A stretch of 64,000 nucleotides of DNA. Origin: Candidatus Tectimicrobiota bacterium. GTDB taxonomy: Bacteria > JACPUC01. A program made the translations under genes and the position numbers. Of the stretch, positions 20,274-28,917 are shown in pieces. The notes under the pieces are model-generated. The model did no database searches and was not told where the DNA came from. It saw only the letters and a program-made list of their open reading frames with translations. The stretch covers positions 16,305-80,304 of the forward strand of contig JACPUC010000016.1 in NCBI GenBank assembly GCA_016192455.1. Direction: 5' to 3'. Position 1 is the stretch's first letter. The number at the start of each line of letters is the position of its first letter.

Positions 20274-21791
20274 GTGCGCCCTGGTCGCCAGAACCAGCGC
20301 CGGTTCCTCGGCTGCGTGTGCCTCGCCGGCTGGTTTCCATGCTCCCTCCTCAACCTTCCTCGGCGCCGCTGGCACGTCCGCCGGCGGCTGACGCCACGCA
20401 CCGTAGCGTCACCCCTGCGAGCCCTTGGAACCTGCCTCGCCGTCGCCGCCTTGCTGGGGCTGGGGATGTCGCCGCCGCTCGCCGCCCAGCCTCCGCCGCA
20501 CGTCTCCCTCTATCGCCCGCTTGCCCCCACCCCCTTCAATGCTCTCCTCGATGCCCTCGTCGCCAAGCTCCGCGAGCGCGGCATGACGGTCCGCGAGGAG
20601 CGCCTGCCTCCTGCGCCGCAGCCTGATCCTCGGGGCGCGCCTCTCGCCGCGGAGCCACCGGATCGCCCCGCGGGGGAAGCCCCCGCAGCGGCGCCCGGCC
20701 AGCCCCCCGGCGTGTTCCTGGTCCTTGGGCTGGAACTGGCGGGGAGGCTGGCAAGCCCAGCATCCCAGCCGCTCCTCGTGTTGAGCGAGAACTGCGCGAA
20801 CGGCGCTACGCTGCCCGACTGGCTGCGCCAGCGCCGGGGCCCGACCCAAATCTACTGCCTGGCCCTCTCCACCCAGCAGTGGCTTCTGCCGCTGCGCCGC
20901 CTGCTGCCGCAGGGGAGCCGCCTGGGCCTCATCGCGCTGGAGGCGCCGCCCCCCGCGCCGTCCCCCGCGGCTCCCGGACCGCCGCCGACCGTGCTGGACG
21001 GCAGTCTCGCCGCGCTCGGCGCCGAGCTGGCAACTCTTGGCGTGCAGCTCATCACCCAGGGGGTGCCGAGCCCCGACGCCGTGCCAGCGGCTCTGCGACT
21101 CGCGCGACCCCGCATCGACGCCCTCTGGGTGCCGCCCCGCAGTATCCTCCTGCGCGCCGAGTACATCCCGGAAATCCTGCGCTTCAGTCTCGAGGAACGC
21201 CTGCCGGTCTTCGTCCCAACGCAGAGTCTCGTGCGCGCCGGCTACCTCGCCGCCGCCGAGGTCGACGAGACGGCGCTCCTGGAGAACCTGCTCCAAACCG
21301 TCGCGCGGCTCGGCGGTGCGCAACCAGCCGAGCCGCCCGGGCCGACCCCCGCCCCCGCCCCTGCCCGCTACGCCGTGAACGTGGAGACGGCGCGCCGGCT
21401 GGGGCTGCGCGTCCACGCCGAGGAACTGCGCTGGGCGCACGCCGTCTTTCCCTTCCCCTTCGAGGTGCAGGACCTCCTGGATCGTTATGCCGAGGCCTTT
21501 CAGCGCGAGGACGCGCGCCGCTACGAGGCCGCCTTCTGGGAGCCGACGGCGCGTCAGCTCAAGGGCTTTGATCGGTTGATGCGCACCGCGCGCAATATCC
21601 AGGTGGAGTTTGAGACCCAACGGGTGGAGTACACCGAGGGAGCGGCGCGCATGCAGATCCACGTCGTTCAGATCTTCACCTTCATCGATGAGATGTCGGG
21701 ACGCCAGGTGTCGCTCCGCGCGCCCTTTCAGTTCCAGCTCGAACGCCGGCAGAACGAGTGGCGCATCACCGGCATGCAGCAAGGCGGGTAG
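20274..21791 (+). CDS. Exported ABC-type binding domain (ABC_sub_bind-like) fused to an NTF2-like domain
   Basis: About 505 residues. A signal-like segment (GTCLAVAALLGLGMSPPLAAQ) is followed by a two-lobed region resembling the ABC_sub_bind/TrpX family: VSLYRPLAPTPFNALLDALVAKL, LVLGLELAGRL, IDALWVPPRSILLRAEYIPEILRFSLEE split over two lobes, and YAVNVETARRLGLRV. The last 120 residues (LLDRYAEAFQREDARRYEAAFW and onward) look like a SnoaL/NTF2-like domain. The start is uncertain: GTG at 20274 is preceded by GGGGGA, while GTG at 20169 is also open. The gene is 5 bases upstream of the phosphatase, so it probably acts as its ligand-binding partner. Confidence 0.7.
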   Translation: MRPGRQNQRRFLGCVCLAGWFPCSLLNLPRRRWHVRRRLTPRTVASPLRALGTCLAVAALLGLGMSPPLAAQPPPHVSLYRPLAPTPFNALLDALVAKLRERGMTVREERLPPAPQPDPRGAPLAAEPPDRPAGEAPAAAPGQPPGVFLVLGLELAGRLASPASQPLLVLSENCANGATLPDWLRQRRGPTQIYCLALSTQQWLLPLRRLLPQGSRLGLIALEAPPPAPSPAAPGPPPTVLDGSLAALGAELATLGVQLITQGVPSPDAVPAALRLARPRIDALWVPPRSILLRAEYIPEILRFSLEERLPVFVPTQSLVRAGYLAAAEVDETALLENLLQTVARLGGAQPAEPPGPTPAPAPARYAVNVETARRLGLRVHAEELRWAHAVFPFPFEVQDLLDRYAEAFQREDARRYEAAFWEPTARQLKGFDRLMRTARNIQVEFETQRVEYTEGAARMQIHVVQIFTFIDEMSGRQVSLRAPFQFQLERRQNEWRITGMQQGG

Positions 21792-21796
21792 GTGGC

Positions 21797-23782
21797 ATGA
21801 GCTTGCGTACGCTCGGCATTCAAGGCAAGCTCCTGAGCTTCTTCCTGGTGGTGATCATCATCCCGCTGCCACTGCTGGCGAGCGTTGTCTATTGGCGCAG
21901 CAGCGGCGTGGTGAAAGGCCAGGTGCTGGAGCAGCTTGCCTGGATCGCCGGCGAGATGACCGGCAAGGTCGGCAGCGCGCTCTTCACCGCCGGGGAGCAG
22001 GCGCGCCTCCTCGCCAACCTGCCCGACATCCGCAACTACCTACGCGCCCGCGCCTTCGGCCTGCAGGAAGACCTGGCGCGTCAACAGGCGAGCCTGCGAG
22101 AGTACTTCGAGCAGTTCCTGCTGGATCATCCGCGCTTCAGCCACGTCGGCTTCCTCGACGACCGCGGCGGCGCCGTGGCGGCCGCCCCCGCGAGCTGGAG
22201 CGCCGCCGCGCAGCGCGCCGCAGGGGACGAGGAGGCCTTGGCGCTGACCCCGCAACGGGCCACGCGGCGCGTGCTGGCGCCAGCTCAGACTGGGGGGGAG
22301 CCGTTGGTGCGCTTCGTCGTGCCGGTGCAACGTGAGGAGGCCCGCGGCCTGGGCACCGAAGCCGCAAGAGCGGCCCAGGAGCTCCTCGGCAGCTTCCAGG
22401 CCCCCGAGGGCGTGCTCGTCTTGGACATGAACCTCACTGAGCTGCGCAGCATCTTCGCCAGCCTGCGGATCGGGTCGCGCGGGCGGGCGTTCCTCCTGGA
22501 CGCCCGGGGAGGGGTGCTGGCAGGGGGTGATGAGCTGAACCGCCTGAACTTTGCCAGCCGCGCCCCCGCCGATCTGGCCTCGCTGCTCGGACGAATTGTC
22601 GGCGGCATCTCCGGCACCGGCGAGTACGCCTGCTTGGAAACGACCTGCCTCGTCGCCTTCGCGACCCTCACCCAGGAGGGCTGGAAAGCGACCGTGGTGG
22701 CGCCGCAGGCGGACTTCACCCGCTGGGTGGACGAGATGCGCACCCTCACGATCATCTTCACGGCGCTCATCTTCGTGGCCGCGGTGCTGGCCGCGGTGCT
22801 CTTCACCCGGCAGATTTCCGGTCCCCTCCAGGAACTCGATGCCGCCGCCCGCAGAGTTGCCGCGGGTGACTTCTCGGTGCGCGTCAACCTGGCGCGCCGG
22901 GACGAGATCGGCCGCCTCGCCGAGACCTTTGAGAGCATGACGAAACGTCTGCGCGACTACATGGTGGAGATGGAGGAGAAGCAGCGCCTGCAGCAGGAAC
23001 TGAGCATCGCCCGGTCGATCCAGGCCAGTTTGCTGCCGCAGCATCCGCCGCGCCTTCCCCGGCTCGACCTGCAAGCCCTCTCCCTGCCGGCCCGCGAGGT
23101 TGGCGGCGACTACTACGATTTCTTCCACCGCCAGGCCGGCCGGCCGAACGAGCGCCTGGGGCTGGCCATCGGCGACGCCTCCGGCAAGGGGGTGCCGGCC
23201 TCCCTGCTGATCTCGATGACGCGCAGCCTCCTGCGCTCGCAGGTGGAGGTCTCCACCTCGCCCGGCGAGGCGGTGGCGGCGGTGAACCGCCTCCTCTTCG
23301 AGGACTGCGTGGGGTTTCGCAACTTCGTCAGCATCTTCTACGCCGAGTTTGAGCCGGCCTCGTTGACCTTGCGCTGCGCCAACGCCGGCCAGCTCTTCCC
23401 TCTGTACTGCCGGGGGCGCGATCGTCATATTGAGTTCCTGACGCTGCCCGGCACGCCCCTTGGGGTGCGCAGCGATGCGCAGTTCCCCGAGGCCACCCTG
23501 GTTCTGGAGCCGGAGGACGTCCTCGTCCTCTATACTGATGGCATCGTGGAGGCGATGGACGAGCGGCGCCGCATGTACAGCTTCGACCGCCTGCAGCGCA
23601 CCATCCAGCGCCTGGCGGCGGGTTCGGCCAGAGCCATCATCGATGCCATCATCGAAGACGTGACAAAGTTTTGCGGCGGCGAGGCGCCGAATGATGATAT
23701 GACCCTCATCGTCATGAAGGTCAGGGAGGGCGCGCCGCGCGACGAGGCGCTCTCCGGCACGGAGGCGGGAGCGGAGGGATGA
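21797..23782 (+). CDS. Membrane-bound RsbU-type PP2C phosphatase with HAMP domain
   Basis: A 661-residue sensor phosphatase. Transmembrane segment 1 is LLSFFLVVIIIPLPLLASVVYW. A periplasmic sensor of about 270 residues (Cache-like) follows, then transmembrane segment 2 (LTIIFTALIFVAAVLAAVLF). A HAMP linker follows (ISGPLQELDAAARRVAAGDFSVR), then a SpoIIE/PP2C domain with metal-site motifs AREVGGDYYDFF, GDASGKGVPASLL, VLYTDGIVEAMD and NDDMTLIVMK. It should dephosphorylate a STAS protein in response to a periplasmic cue; the STAS and kinase genes are just upstream. It starts 5 bases after the binding-protein fusion and overlaps the barrel gene by ATGA, indicating translational coupling. Confidence 0.93.
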   Translation: MSLRTLGIQGKLLSFFLVVIIIPLPLLASVVYWRSSGVVKGQVLEQLAWIAGEMTGKVGSALFTAGEQARLLANLPDIRNYLRARAFGLQEDLARQQASLREYFEQFLLDHPRFSHVGFLDDRGGAVAAAPASWSAAAQRAAGDEEALALTPQRATRRVLAPAQTGGEPLVRFVVPVQREEARGLGTEAARAAQELLGSFQAPEGVLVLDMNLTELRSIFASLRIGSRGRAFLLDARGGVLAGGDELNRLNFASRAPADLASLLGRIVGGISGTGEYACLETTCLVAFATLTQEGWKATVVAPQADFTRWVDEMRTLTIIFTALIFVAAVLAAVLFTRQISGPLQELDAAARRVAAGDFSVRVNLARRDEIGRLAETFESMTKRLRDYMVEMEEKQRLQQELSIARSIQASLLPQHPPRLPRLDLQALSLPAREVGGDYYDFFHRQAGRPNERLGLAIGDASGKGVPASLLISMTRSLLRSQVEVSTSPGEAVAAVNRLLFEDCVGFRNFVSIFYAEFEPASLTLRCANAGQLFPLYCRGRDRHIEFLTLPGTPLGVRSDAQFPEATLVLEPEDVLVLYTDGIVEAMDERRRMYSFDRLQRTIQRLAAGSARAIIDAIIEDVTKFCGGEAPNDDMTLIVMKVREGAPRDEALSGTEAGAEG

Positions 23783-24894
23783 TGCGGCGCCGTCGTCCAG
23801 GCAGCAAGGCGCGTTGGCTGCTCCGCCTCCTGGCGCTGCTTGGGGCCGCGGCGGTAGTGTGGGCGGCGCCGCGGCAGGCCCCTGGGCAGGACCTCTTCGG
23901 CGACCTCCTCATCTTTCGCCCGCAGGCGCAGATTGATCAGGTGCGGCGGGGCATCTCGCGGGGCATCTCGCGCATCCCCTTCAGCTCCACACCCGGCGGC
24001 TTCGTCTTCCGCTTCAATCCCGAGTTGGGCATTCCGCAGCCCGTCTCCGAGAGCCTCGGGCCCTCATTCGTGGAACGCGCCCCGACCCTCGGCCGGGGCA
24101 TCATCTCGGCTGGCATCTCGGTCACGCACCTGAACTTCGACCTCCTCGAAGGCGTGGACCTGGACGACCTCTTCGACGCCACGGTGGTGGAGCAACCGGG
24201 CGGCCTGCTGACGATCACGCGTCGGCAGGACGTCAACCTCAAGCTAGAGCAGACGCTGCTGGCGGTCAGCGGCTTCTATGGCTTGAGCGAGCGCTTCGAC
24301 CTCGGGATCGTCGTGCCGTTCGTCTCCAATCGCCTGCGCGCCGTGTCAAGCATCTCCGGAACGCGCCAGCTCGCGGGGGGAGAGCCCCGTCCCCTCCCCG
24401 CCACGGTGACCGCGAGCACCTTGAACGAACAGGGGCTGGGGGATGTGCTCCTGCGGGCCAAGTATTTCTTCGCGGAGTCCCGCTTCCCGTTCGAGTTTGC
24501 CGTTGCGCTCGACCTCAAGCTGCCAACCGGCGATGAAGAGCGACTCCTTGGCAACGGCGATCTTGAGGTGCGCCCCCTGACGATCGCCTCGCGCTCGTTC
24601 GGTCCCTTCACCCCGCACCTCAACCTGGGCGCCATCCTGAACACGCGCAGCAGCGAAGGGAGCGGGTTCTTCTACGGTGCGGGCGCGGACGTGCGCCTCC
24701 TGTCGAGGCTGACGGCATCCGTCGAGTACTTCGCCCAGACGGATGAGGAGGACACCATCGCCGACCTTGCCCTGGGCCTGAAATGGAACCCTTGGAAGCG
24801 CCTGGTGCTGCGTGGCAGCCTGCGCTGGAGCGTCAACGAGGACGGGCTGCGCGACCGTCTCACCCCAACGTTCGGTATCGAGGCGAGCTTTTGA
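23779..24894 (+). CDS. Outer-membrane beta-barrel protein, transporter-like
   Basis: A 371-residue protein with an N-terminal signal region (RWLLRLLALLGAAAVVWAAP). Many amphipathic beta strands follow, for example FDLGIVVPFVSNRL, FEFAVALDLKLPTG, TPHLNLGAILNT and LVLRGSLRWSVN. It ends in Phe (FGIEASF), the usual outer-membrane insertion signal. The pattern resembles the broad 'transporter / MetA-pathway phenol degradation' barrel family. The ATG overlaps the phosphatase stop (ATGA). Sharing an operon with a phosphatase and an exported binding protein suggests a role in sensing or uptake of the same ligand. Confidence 0.8.
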   Translation: MMRRRRPGSKARWLLRLLALLGAAAVVWAAPRQAPGQDLFGDLLIFRPQAQIDQVRRGISRGISRIPFSSTPGGFVFRFNPELGIPQPVSESLGPSFVERAPTLGRGIISAGISVTHLNFDLLEGVDLDDLFDATVVEQPGGLLTITRRQDVNLKLEQTLLAVSGFYGLSERFDLGIVVPFVSNRLRAVSSISGTRQLAGGEPRPLPATVTASTLNEQGLGDVLLRAKYFFAESRFPFEFAVALDLKLPTGDEERLLGNGDLEVRPLTIASRSFGPFTPHLNLGAILNTRSSEGSGFFYGAGADVRLLSRLTASVEYFAQTDEEDTIADLALGLKWNPWKRLVLRGSLRWSVNEDGLRDRLTPTFGIEASF

Positions 24895-25034
24895 GGGCGG
24901 AGGCAGACGCGGCAGGAGTGCGGCTCGGCAGGGCCGGGGGGATGGGGGCGCGGGAGAAGGGGTGCGGCGTCTTGCGGCAGCGGGATCATCGCGCCACTGG
25001 CCGTCAAGTCGCAGCGGCGCGTTGCGAGGCGAGC

Positions 25035-25223
25035 CTAGTTTCCGAGATAGGCCTTGAGCTGATCAACGACGGCGTCGAGAGAGCTCACGGTCCGCCACAT
25101 CCAGCGGCCAGCCCCTTCATCCCAGAAGCTGAGGATGTAGCCTTCGGCGCCCGGCTCAACGCGAATCTCCTTCCGCGGATGGCCGGGCTTCTTCGTCGTG
25201 GCAGCGGGAGAGGTCTCCGTCAT
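25035..25223 (-). CDS. Small hypothetical protein
   Basis: A 62-residue, apparently soluble protein starting MTETSPAATTKKPGHPRKE and containing VEPGAEGYILSFWDEGAGRW. GAGGA precedes the ATG by about 8 bases. The composition is protein-like and differs from the Arg/Ala-rich sequence of spurious frames here. It lies about 190 bases downstream of dapB on the same strand. No family is recognised. Confidence 0.5.
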   Translation of the reverse strand: MTETSPAATTKKPGHPRKEIRVEPGAEGYILSFWDEGAGRWMWRTVSSLDAVVDQLKAYLGN

Positions 25224-25410
25224 GGCGCCGTCCTCATCGCGGCTAGAGGGTGGAAGGGTACGCGAGCATCGTGGCAGCTTACGGCAAACAGAGCACCCCC
25301 CCGCGCTGAATGCGCCTGGTCACGGTACGGGGAAGCCGTGGCGCGAGGCGGCCGCACCGGCGCTCCGTCCCCTGCGCCGAGGGGTGGGGCCGCCTCCGGT
25401 GTGCTGGGGC

Positions 25411-26232
25411 TCAGAGCCCCAGGACATCCTTCATCGAGTACAGGCCCACCGGCTGCTGAACGAGCCAGCGCACCGCCCGCAGCGCCCCATGGGCAAAGGT
25501 GTCGCGGCTGTGCGCCCGATGCGTGACCTCCAAGCGTTCACCCTGACCGATGAAGTAGACCGTGTGGTCGCCCGCCACATCGCCGCCGCGCAGCGCCATG
25601 AGGCCGATCTCCGCCTCGGTGCGCGCCCCCACCATCCCCTGCCGGCCACACACCGCCACGTCACGGTAGCTGCGCCCGGCGGCGGCGGCGAGAATCTCTC
25701 CCAGGCGGACGGCGGTGCCGCTGGGGGCATCCTTCTTCATGCGGTGGTGCATCTCGAGCACTTCGAGGTCGAACCCTGGTCCCAGCAGCCGCGCCATCCG
25801 TTCGACAATGCTGAAGAGGACGTTCACCCCGACGCTCATGTTCGGAGCGACGAGGCAGCGCGTGGCGCGTCCCAGCTCGGTCAGCTCCCGCTGCTGGGCC
25901 TCGTTGTACCCGGTGGTGCCGAGCACGGCGGCCAGCTTTGCCCGCACCGCGATCCGCAGGTGCTCGAGCGTGGCCGCCGGCACGGAGAACTCGAGCAGCA
26001 CATCCCCCTGCCCGGCGGCGGCCTGCAGGTCACTCGACAGGGGGACCTTCAGGACGCCGACGCCGGCCTCCTCCCCCGCATCACGCCCCAGCGCGCCGTG
26101 CCCGGCATGCTCGATCGCCCCGGCCAGGACGAGATCGGGAGCCTCGGCAATGAGCTGGATGAGGCGTTTCCCCATGCGGCCCGCCGCACCCGCCACGATG
26201 ACCCGGAGAGGGTCACGACCTGCAGCAACCAT
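25411..26232 (-). CDS. dapB: 4-hydroxy-tetrahydrodipicolinate reductase
   Basis: A 273-residue enzyme of the diaminopimelate/lysine pathway that reduces the DapA product with NAD(P)H. The N-terminal nucleotide-binding motif is VIVAGAAGRMGKRLIQL. The catalytic/substrate motif is LEMHHRMKKDAPSGTAVRLGE. TTGYNEAQ and APNMSVGVNVLF are also family hallmarks. An ATG at 26268 would add 12 residues; the ATG at 26232 matches normal family length. It lies 69 bases downstream of dapA on the same strand, a natural two-gene unit. Confidence 0.96.
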   Translation of the reverse strand: MVAAGRDPLRVIVAGAAGRMGKRLIQLIAEAPDLVLAGAIEHAGHGALGRDAGEEAGVGVLKVPLSSDLQAAAGQGDVLLEFSVPAATLEHLRIAVRAKLAAVLGTTGYNEAQQRELTELGRATRCLVAPNMSVGVNVLFSIVERMARLLGPGFDLEVLEMHHRMKKDAPSGTAVRLGEILAAAAGRSYRDVAVCGRQGMVGARTEAEIGLMALRGGDVAGDHTVYFIGQGERLEVTHRAHSRDTFAHGALRAVRWLVQQPVGLYSMKDVLGL

Positions 26233-26301
26233 TGTGCGCTCCCAGGAAGAAGCGCCGGCCCGACTCATCGCCGCGCCGGCGCCTGGTGGAGCACCACGCC
26301 G

Positions 26302-27177
26302 TTAGCTGAGAAGCCCGTACTGCTTCATGACCATCTGCAGGCGTTCCCGGTTCGGCGGCGACATGGGGCAGAGCGGCAGCCGGAACTCCTCGCGGCACAG
26401 CCCCATGAGCGCCGCGGCGGTCTTCACCGGAATCGGGTTCGTCTCCAAGAACATCGCCTCGTTCAGGGGCAGCGCCTTGTAGTGCAGCTCCCGCGCCCGC
26501 GCCAGATCGCCGGCGTTGAAGGCGTTGATCATGCCGGCGATGTCCTGCGGCGCGACGTTCGCGGTCACCGAGATCACCCCCTTCCCGCCCACCGCCAGGG
26601 TCGGCAGGATGGTGAAATCGTCGCCCGAGAGCACCGTCAGCCGATCCTCACACTGCGCGATGATGTCGCTGATCTGTGTGAGGGAGGCGGTGGCTTCCTT
26701 GAGGGCCACGATCGTCTCAATCTCCGCTAAGCGGGCCACGGTGGAGGGGAGCATGTTCACCGAGGTGCGCCCCGGCACGTTGTACGGCACGAGCGGAAAA
26801 TCAACGGCCTTGGCGATGGCGGCGAAATGCCGGTAGAGCCCCTCCTGGGTGGGCTTGTTGTAGTAAGGGGTGATCAAGAGGGCGCCGTCTGCGCCCGAGC
26901 GCTTGGCATGCTTGGTCAGGGAGATCGCCTCATCGGTGGAGTTGGAGCCGGTGCCGGCGAGGACCGGGACGCGCTTGTTCACCTGCTCCACGGCGATCAA
27001 GACAACGCGCTCATGCTCGGCGTGCGACAGCGTTGCCGCCTCGCCCGTGGTGCCGCAGGGCACGATGCCGTGGGTGCCGCTGCCGATCTGCCTTTCGATG
27101 AGGTTGCGGAACGCCGCCTCATCGACCTGGCCGTCTCGGAACGGCGTGATGATGGCCACAAACGAGCCTTCAAACAT
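26302..27177 (-). CDS. dapA: 4-hydroxy-tetrahydrodipicolinate synthase
   Basis: A 291-residue TIM-barrel aldolase that condenses pyruvate with aspartate semialdehyde. Motifs are IITPFRDGQVDEAAF, PCGTTGEAATLSHAEH, the catalytic Tyr in LVPYNVPGRTSVNM and the Schiff-base Lys in IVALKEATASL. The start MFEGSFVAIITPF is the standard family start and has a G-rich ribosome site upstream. The frame stays open for about 150 more residues, but these are leader sequence downstream of the promoter at 27334-27362. The leader is about 150 nt; I do not recognise a lysine riboswitch in it. Confidence 0.96.
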   Translation of the reverse strand: MFEGSFVAIITPFRDGQVDEAAFRNLIERQIGSGTHGIVPCGTTGEAATLSHAEHERVVLIAVEQVNKRVPVLAGTGSNSTDEAISLTKHAKRSGADGALLITPYYNKPTQEGLYRHFAAIAKAVDFPLVPYNVPGRTSVNMLPSTVARLAEIETIVALKEATASLTQISDIIAQCEDRLTVLSGDDFTILPTLAVGGKGVISVTANVAPQDIAGMINAFNAGDLARARELHYKALPLNEAMFLETNPIPVKTAAALMGLCREEFRLPLCPMSPPNRERLQMVMKQYGLLS

Positions 27178-27333
27178 GATCAGCCCCCTCTTGCTGCGCC
27201 GACGCCCTCGCGCCGGCTTCTCCTCACCTAACCTCCTGGTTCCTCCCCTGTCGCCGAACCCAGGAGGATGTTCGACGCAGGTAACGATGAGCCCCTGACC
27301 AAGGAGACCGTTTCGTTCCGTGAGGTTGGAAGT

Positions 27334-27362
27334 ATTATACGGCGGTGGTCGAGAGCTGTCTA
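27334..27362 (-). promoter_or_regulatory. Strong sigma-70 promoter for dapA-dapB
   Basis: Minus strand: -35 TAGACA (27362-27357, 5 of 6), a 17-base spacer and a perfect -10 TATAAT (27339-27334). It is the best housekeeping promoter I find in the window. Confidence 0.75.
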
Positions 27363-27463
27363 GCAACCAGTCAGAAACCAGGCTCGAAATCCTCTCCGCC
27401 AGTCTGGCGCGGCTGCGGGCACGGCGCGGCACAGCGCGACCTGGCGCGGCGCACGACTTTTCC

Positions 27464-27492
27464 TTGACTTTAGCGGGGAGAGAGCCTAGATG
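27464..27492 (+). promoter_or_regulatory. Possible sigma-70 promoter for the thi operon
   Basis: -35 TTGACT (27464-27469), a 17-base spacer and a weak -10 TAGATG (27487-27492). Transcription would start near 27500, about 35 bases before the TPP riboswitch. Confidence 0.45.
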
Positions 27493-27536
27493 AATACCAG
27501 CAAGAGTGCGAGAGTGTGCACGAGCGAGCACGCGCG

Positions 27537-27650
27537 ACCCTAGGGGTGTCTCGGAACTGAGAGACTGTCCGCGCATGCCTTCTGCAAAGCGAGGCGTGCG
27601 GGACGGCAACCCTTTGAACCTGAACTGGGTCATACCAGCGTAGGGAAGCG
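27537..27650 (+). promoter_or_regulatory. TPP riboswitch (THI element)
   Basis: The conserved blocks are in order: AGGGGTG (27542-27548), CTGAGAG (27557-27563), ACCCTTTGAACCTGA (27609-27623), ATACCAGCG near 27632-27640 and TAGGGAAG (27641-27648). P1 closes as CCCTA with TAGGG. The variable P3 arm carries a short hairpin. It stands upstream of thiS-thiG-thiE and is followed by an intrinsic terminator, so binding of thiamine diphosphate should stop transcription. Confidence 0.95.
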
Positions 27651-27725
27651 GTTCGCGGTCTGCGGCGTTGCGCTCCTTCGCAGGTGCTGCTCAGGTTGTG
27701 AGCCGCGCAGCGAAGCGAGAGCGGG

Positions 27726-27756
27726 ACCGGCTTCCGACGTGAAAGCCGGTTTTTTT
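27726..27756 (+). terminator. Intrinsic terminator of the TPP riboswitch expression platform
   Basis: ACCGGCTT (27726-27733) pairs with AAGCCGGT (27743-27750), followed by a run of T to 27756. The thiS start codon lies only 5 bases later, so readthrough versus termination decides expression. Confidence 0.9.
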
Positions 27757-27760
27757 GTGA

Positions 27761-27994
27761 GTGAACGCGGTGCGCCTGACGATCAATGGCGAGGAACGAA
27801 CCTTCGACGAAGCGCTGACGGTTGCGGAGCTGCTTGCCGCACTGCGGCTTGATCCGCGCGCCAAGGCCGTCGCGGTGAACGCCGAGGTCGTGCCGCGTGG
27901 CCAGTTTTCCACCTGGAGGCTGCGCGCCGACGATCGCGTTGAGATCGTCCAGGCTATCGGGGGAGGATCCTGTTCGTGGAGCATGAACTGCTAA
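27761..27994 (+). CDS. thiS: Sulfur carrier protein ThiS, with C-terminal tail
   Basis: A 77-residue ubiquitin-fold sulfur carrier for thiazole synthesis. The family pattern is [24 protein letters not shown], then [12 protein letters not shown], then [13 protein letters not shown]. ThiS normally ends at the GG that is adenylated and thiocarboxylated; here GGG is followed by SCSWSMNC before the stop, and that tail overlaps the thiG start by 19 bases. It would need trimming to work in the usual way. The GTG at 27761 lacks a clear ribosome site; a GTG at 27770 is an alternative. No thiF is in the window. Confidence 0.85.
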   Translation: MNAVRLTINGEERTFDEALTVAELLAALRLDPRAKAVAVNAEVVPRGQFSTWRLRADDRVEIVQAIGGGSCSWSMNC

Positions 27995-28770
27995 ATGATG
28001 AACCGCTGCGCCTGGGGGCGTATTCGTTAACCTCCCGGCTGATCGTGGGAACCGGGAAGTACGCCTCGAACGCCCAGATGAAAGAAGCCATTGAAGCCTC
28101 CGGGGCGCAGATGGTGACGGTGGCGGTGCGGCGCGTCAACCTGGACCGCGGCGATGAGGATTCCCTCCTCAACCACCTCCCCGAGGGGACGATCATCCTG
28201 CCGAACACGGCGGGCTGCTACACGGCGAGGGACGCCATCCTCACGGCGCAGCTTGCGCGCGAGGCCGGGCTCTCCTCGCTGGTGAAGTTGGAGGTGATCG
28301 GCGACGAGCGCACCCTGTTCCCCGACAACGAGCAGCTCCTCGAGGCCACCAAGGAGCTCGTGGCGCAAGGCTTCACGGTGCTGCCGTACACGAACGACGA
28401 CCCGATCATGTCCCGCAAGCTCGAAGAGGCGGGGGCGGCCGCGGTGATGCCGCTGGCGGCCCCCATCGGCTCCGGGCTGGGGATTCGCAACCCCTACAAC
28501 CTGCAGATCATCCTCAACCAGGCGTCAGTGCCGATCATCGTCGACGCCGGGGTCGGCATCGCCTCCGATGCCGCCATCGCCATGGAGCTGGGGGTGGACG
28601 GCGTGCTCATGAACACCGGCATCGCCGGCGCCAAGGACCCTGTCCTCATGGCGCGCGCCATGCGCTGGGCCATCCTGGCGGGGCGCGCCGCCTACAAGGC
28701 CGGCCGCATCCCGAAGAAGCTTTACGCCACGGCCAGCAGTCCCCTCGAAGGGGTCGTGACCGCCAGCTAG
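27976..28770 (+). CDS. thiG: Thiazole synthase
   Basis: A 264-residue TIM-barrel enzyme that builds the thiamine thiazole from deoxyxylulose phosphate, dehydroglycine and ThiS thiocarboxylate. Motifs are [10 protein letters not shown], the Schiff-base Lys in [28 protein letters not shown] and [12 protein letters not shown] followed by [14 protein letters not shown]. The GTG start at 27976 overlaps thiS and is preceded by GGGGGAGG. It is controlled by the upstream TPP riboswitch. Confidence 0.97.
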   Translation: MEHELLNDEPLRLGAYSLTSRLIVGTGKYASNAQMKEAIEASGAQMVTVAVRRVNLDRGDEDSLLNHLPEGTIILPNTAGCYTARDAILTAQLAREAGLSSLVKLEVIGDERTLFPDNEQLLEATKELVAQGFTVLPYTNDDPIMSRKLEEAGAAAVMPLAAPIGSGLGIRNPYNLQIILNQASVPIIVDAGVGIASDAAIAMELGVDGVLMNTGIAGAKDPVLMARAMRWAILAGRAAYKAGRIPKKLYATASSPLEGVVTAS

Positions 28771-28917
28771 GCTCCATCTTATCGTGGGAACCCCTTGCTT
28801 CCCCATACCCTAATGCGACAGGAGTGAGGAGAAAGGGGAAGGAGCCTTCCCGATGCTCCCCTCTCTCCTTTCGGCTTTCACTTATCTCGCCGCGGCGCGG
28901 CGCACCTCCACGTTCCC

